Positions 60,965 to 64,000 of a stretch of DNA of 64,000 nt are shown here, piece after piece. Each line of letters starts with the position of its first letter. Within the stretch, counting starts at the first letter, position 1. This DNA is from Oceanisphaera profunda (GTDB lineage Bacteria > Pseudomonadota > Gammaproteobacteria > Enterobacterales > Aeromonadaceae), in NCBI RefSeq assembly GCF_002157895.1, contig NZ_CP021377.1:62001-126000 (forward strand), written 5' to 3'. The position numbers and the translations under genes were made by a program. The notes under the pieces are model-generated. The model was not told the origin of the DNA. It worked only from the letters and a program-made list of their open reading frames with translations, and made no database searches.

Positions 60965-62539
60965 ATGGATCTGATCTTTATTGTTATTGCTTTTGGCTGT
61001 GGCTTGGCCGTTTATCTCATTAACTTGCCGCCGCTAATCGGCTTTTTAGCGGCGGGGTTTGTGCTCAACGCCATGGGCTATAGCAGTAACGACACCCTAG
61101 AAACGCTGGCCAATTTAGGCGTCACGCTACTGCTGTTTAGCATAGGGCTGAAGCTGGACTTAAAGGTGTTACTGAGAAAAGAGGTCTGGGGCACCTCTTT
61201 GGGCCATATAGTGCTGTCGACCTTGTTTTTTACGCTGGTATTACTGGCCGTAAAAACCATCGGCTTTAGTTTGGCCGCCGAGCTGGAATGGCGCCAAGCC
61301 ATGCTGATGGGCTTTGCTTTAAGTTTTTCGAGTACCGTGTTTGCGGTTAAAGTACTTGAAGAGCGCAGTGACATGAACACCTTTTACGGCCGTATCGCCA
61401 TTGGTGTATTGGTGATGCAAGATCTGTTTGCGGTGGCATTCTTAACCATTTCTAAGGGTAAAGTGCCAAGCTTGTGGGCTTTCGGCTTGTTGGCATTATT
61501 ACCACTGGTACGCTGGCTGGCTTTTAAAATTCTCGCGCGCATTGGCCACGGCGAGCTGCAAACCTTGTTTGCAGTATTTTTAGCTTTAGTGGTGGGCGCG
61601 GGCAGTTTTGAGCTGGTGGGCTTGAAAGGCGATTTAGGTGCCTTGATTATTGGTATGATGTTAGCCGGCCATTACAGCGCCTCGTCCTTAGCTAAGTCTT
61701 TGTTTAACATGAAAGAGTTGTTCTTAGTGGCATTTTTCTTGAGCATTGGCCTCAAAGGTATGCCAACGCTGGACGCACTCTGGATTGCCGCTATTTTGTT
61801 ACTGGTATTACCGGTGAAAAGCCTGATTTATTATTGGTTCTATAATCGCTCACAGCTGCGTATTCGTACCTCTTTGCTGGCCACCTTTAGCCTATCTAAC
61901 TATTCAGAATTTGGCTTAATTGTGGCGGCCTTGGCGGCTCAGCAAGGCTTGCTCAGTAACGACTGGGCAATAGTAGTGTCTATCGCGCTGGCCATTTCTT
62001 TTGTGGTGTCCGCACCACTGAATAGCCATAACGAAAGCTTATATCGCCGTTTAATGCAGCGTTTTAATCCCCGCGAGCACACCCAACTGCATCCCGATGA
62101 CAGACCCATCGAATTAGGTGATGCCCATGTACTTATAGTGGGTATGGGCCGTATCGGCCAAGGGGCTTATATGGAGCTAGAAGCCCGCTATCCGGGTCAA
62201 TTGTTAGGAATAGACAGCGACAGTAAAAAAGTAGCTTTGCTCAACGAGCTCAATATTAATGCCATTGAAGGCGACGCTTCTGACTCGGATTTTTGGGATA
62301 AAACCAGTATTAGTACCCAGGTGGAATATATTTTTCTCGCCATGCCCAATCATGCGGGTAACTTATATGCGCTGGAGCAAATTCGCCACAACCACTTTAA
62401 AGGTCGCGTCGCGGCCATTATTTGCTACCCGGATGAAGGCGCGCAACTGCGTGATTTAGGGGCTGATGATATCTTTAATATCTATGAAGAAGCCGGCAGT
62501 GGCTTTGCGCGCCACGTCATTGAGTCACATCCGTTGTAA
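60965..62539 (+). CDS. CPA2-family cation/proton antiporter with TrkA-N domain (Kef/YbaL type)
   Basis: A 524-residue inner-membrane protein: about 11-12 membrane segments (residues 1-360) of the Na+/H+ exchanger type (LLFSIGLKLDLKVLLRKEVWGTSL, FALSFSSTVFAVKVLEE, LKGDLGALIIGMMLAGH) and a C-terminal TrkA-N/RCK nucleotide-binding domain (HVLIVGMGRIGQGAY, LGIDSDSKKV). Probably a ligand-gated K+ efflux system. Ten heptamer repeats follow its stop. Confidence 0.9.
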   Translation: MDLIFIVIAFGCGLAVYLINLPPLIGFLAAGFVLNAMGYSSNDTLETLANLGVTLLLFSIGLKLDLKVLLRKEVWGTSLGHIVLSTLFFTLVLLAVKTIGFSLAAELEWRQAMLMGFALSFSSTVFAVKVLEERSDMNTFYGRIAIGVLVMQDLFAVAFLTISKGKVPSLWAFGLLALLPLVRWLAFKILARIGHGELQTLFAVFLALVVGAGSFELVGLKGDLGALIIGMMLAGHYSASSLAKSLFNMKELFLVAFFLSIGLKGMPTLDALWIAAILLLVLPVKSLIYYWFYNRSQLRIRTSLLATFSLSNYSEFGLIVAALAAQQGLLSNDWAIVVSIALAISFVVSAPLNSHNESLYRRLMQRFNPREHTQLHPDDRPIELGDAHVLIVGMGRIGQGAYMELEARYPGQLLGIDSDSKKVALLNELNINAIEGDASDSDFWDKTSISTQVEYIFLAMPNHAGNLYALEQIRHNHFKGRVAAIICYPDEGAQLRDLGADDIFNIYEEAGSGFARHVIESHPL

Positions 62540-62552
62540 GGATATTTATCGT

Positions 62553-62622
62553 TTGGTGCTTGGTGCTTGGTGCTTGGTGCTTGGTGCTTGGTGCTTGGTG
62601 CTTGGTGCTTGGTGCTTGGTGC
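62553..62622 (+). repeat. Ten perfect copies of the heptamer TTGGTGC
   Basis: TTGGTGC is repeated ten times without error, in the gap of about 145 bases between the antiporter stop and the SulP start. Perfect identity points to recent slippage expansion. The reverse complement GCACCAA is one base from the GCGCCAA heptamer at 23589-23623. Confidence 0.95.
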
Positions 62623-62685
62623 TGAATTATTTCACCTACATCTCTATCCCGTTTATATCATTTGTTATTTTTTGGAATTTTTATC

Positions 62686-64000
62686 ATGTTATCTCAGTTA
62701 AAACAGACTTGGTTTTTTAATATTCGCGGCGATGTATTGGCCGGCCTAGTGGTGGCCTTGGCGCTGATCCCCGAAGCCCTCGCTTTTGCCGTCATCGCCG
62801 GCGTAGACCCTAAGGTCAGTTTATACGCTTCTTTTAGCATGGCGGTGGTGATCGCTTTTGCCGGCGGACGGCCAGGCATGATCTCGGCGGCTACCGGTGC
62901 TATGGCGCTGTTGATAGTCACACTGGTGAAAGATCACGGCTTGCAGTATTTACTGGCCGCCACCTTGCTCTGTGGCGTGTTACAGCTACTGGTGGGCTAT
63001 TTTCGTTTAGCCCAGCTAATGCGCTTTGTGTCCACTTCGGTGGTCACGGGGTTCGTTAATGCCTTGGCGATTTTAATTTTTATGGTGCAAGTTGAAGAGC
63101 TGATGGGCGGCAATTGGCATGTGTACGCCATGGCAGCCGCAGGCTTGGCGATTGTTTACCTGCTGCCGCTGGTCCCCTATTTAGGTAAAGTGCTGCCCTC
63201 CCCTTTAGTGTGTATCGTTATTTTGACGCTGGTCGCCGTTTACTTTGGCATAGAAGTGCCGAATGTGGGCAGCAAAGGCGAGCTGCCCAGCAGTCTGCCC
63301 ATATTTTTGTGGCCCGATGTACCACTCAATTTTGAAACATTGGCCATTATTTTCCCCTACTCTTTATCATTAGCTATTGTGGGTTTGTTAGAGTCCATGA
63401 TGACTGCCACCATAGTGGATGACTTCACCGACACCCAAAGTGATAAAAACCGCGAATGTAAGGGCCAAGGTATCGCCAACTTAGCCACCGGTTTACTGGG
63501 CGGCATGGCCGGCTGTGCCGTGATTGGCCAGTCAGTTATTAACGTCAAATCCGGCGGTCGAGGCCGATTATCGACCTTGGTGGCCGGTGTGGTGTTATTG
63601 CTAATGGTGGTGTTTTTGGGCCCTTGGGTATCACTTATCCCGATGGCGGCCTTGGTGGCGGTAATGATAATGGTGTCTATTGGTACCTTTAGCTGGAGCT
63701 CTATCGTAAACATTAAGTCCAACCCGCCCAGCTCCAGCATAGTGATGATAGCCACCGTGGCCGTGGTGGTGTATAGCCATAACTTGGCGTACGGCGTCTT
63801 GGTGGGCGTATTATTAAGTGCCTTATTCTTTGCCCATAAGATCAGTCGCCTACTCACGGTAACCAGTAGCCAACCGATAAAAAACGCGCGCAACTACCAA
63901 GTGGTCGGCCAAGTATTTTTTACTTCTAAGGATCAGTTTGTGGCCGCCTTTGATTTTAAAGAAGTGCTACAAAAAGTAAGCATTGATGTGAGCCGCGCGC
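62686..64000 (+). CDS. SulP-family anion transporter (partial, runs off the right edge)
   Basis: The frame is open from ATG 62686 to the end of the window (about 438 codons). [21 protein letters not shown] and [22 protein letters not shown] are the SulP/SLC26 N-terminal motifs; [24 protein letters not shown] and [22 protein letters not shown] follow. About ten membrane segments are visible, and the C-terminal STAS domain is expected to start near the edge ([19 protein letters not shown]). Likely sulfate, bicarbonate or dicarboxylate transport. The Shine-Dalgarno is weak, and the heptamer array lies 64 bases upstream of the start. Confidence 0.92.
   Translation, partial: MLSQLKQTWFFNIRGDVLAGLVVALALIPEALAFAVIAGVDPKVSLYASFSMAVVIAFAGGRPGMISAATGAMALLIVTLVKDHGLQYLLAATLLCGVLQLLVGYFRLAQLMRFVSTSVVTGFVNALAILIFMVQVEELMGGNWHVYAMAAAGLAIVYLLPLVPYLGKVLPSPLVCIVILTLVAVYFGIEVPNVGSKGELPSSLPIFLWPDVPLNFETLAIIFPYSLSLAIVGLLESMMTATIVDDFTDTQSDKNRECKGQGIANLATGLLGGMAGCAVIGQSVINVKSGGRGRLSTLVAGVVLLLMVVFLGPWVSLIPMAALVAVMIMVSIGTFSWSSIVNIKSNPPSSSIVMIATVAVVVYSHNLAYGVLVGVLLSALFFAHKISRLLTVTSSQPIKNARNYQVVGQVFFTSKDQFVAAFDFKEVLQKVSIDVSRA

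Noticed and set aside
62466-62720. Plus-strand frame of 84 codons with repeated LVLGAWC
   Set aside because: It is the heptamer array read as protein, overlapping the end of the antiporter gene and the start of SulP.

Overview
The window looks like chromosomal DNA of a marine or aquatic gammaproteobacterium, probably of the Aeromonadales/Oceanimonadaceae type (Oceanisphaera, Oceanimonas or Zobellella-like). That placement is inference. It rests on a proteobacterial his operon with a hisL attenuator, a Tus replication-terminator protein, PqiABC, an MSHA type IV pilus locus, MotY of the polar Na+-driven flagellum, DadA, NagD and LpxM, and on the many REP-type palindromes. No rRNA, tRNA, prophage or CRISPR array was seen.

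Layout. 1-9310: histidine biosynthesis. A 15-codon hisL leader and attenuator precede hisGDCBHA. The operon then stops at a terminator and is split by a 1.6-kb segment carrying two minus-strand genes (a DUF2092 protein and a 70-aa secreted cationic peptide). hisF and hisIE follow. A 12-bp duplicate of the hisF start is left behind just after hisA. 9311-13984: a Fur-box-controlled FbpABC-type ferric iron importer whose three genes are spaced apart by repeats. 14278-16627: tus, a Ter-like site and aspC. 16862-19697 (minus): an operon of a single REC domain, a CheC-like phosphatase and a PAS/GGDEF diguanylate cyclase. 19914-23665: pqiABC. 23664-24841: a dense REP cluster surrounding a RAYT transposase gene. 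24878-26653 (minus): a PAS-GGDEF-EAL protein.

26871-43100 (minus): the MSHA pilus locus, read as mshI, a PilN-like gene, mshJ, K, L, N, E, G, then a 1.5-kb repeat-filled gap where mshF and mshB would be expected, then mshA, C, D, O, P, Q. The major pilin gene mshA is frameshifted in a run of five Gs. MshE carries the c-di-GMP-binding MshEN domain, so the two c-di-GMP enzymes nearby could act on this pilus.

43507-64000: mainly housekeeping and transport genes. These are an AEC transporter, dadA, a hybrid sensor kinase, a 265-bp MITE-like element in front of a DASS symporter, an NSS symporter with a 33-aa MetS-like partner, a DUF3025 protein, lpxM with a coupled 34-aa membrane peptide, a TauE/SafE exporter, motY, an adenine deaminase, mtgA, nagD, a CPA2/TrkA-N antiporter and a SulP transporter that runs off the right edge.

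The most unusual overall feature is the intergenic DNA. Several distinct repeat families fill almost every gap: RAYT-linked modular palindromes starting with GTAG, a 90-95-bp GATTGCCGCG element, a TTCCGTGTATTCCGTGG element, 58-bp and about 160-bp tandem repeats, and a heptamer (GCGCCAA / TTGGTGC) array. They have pushed apart operons that are normally compact.
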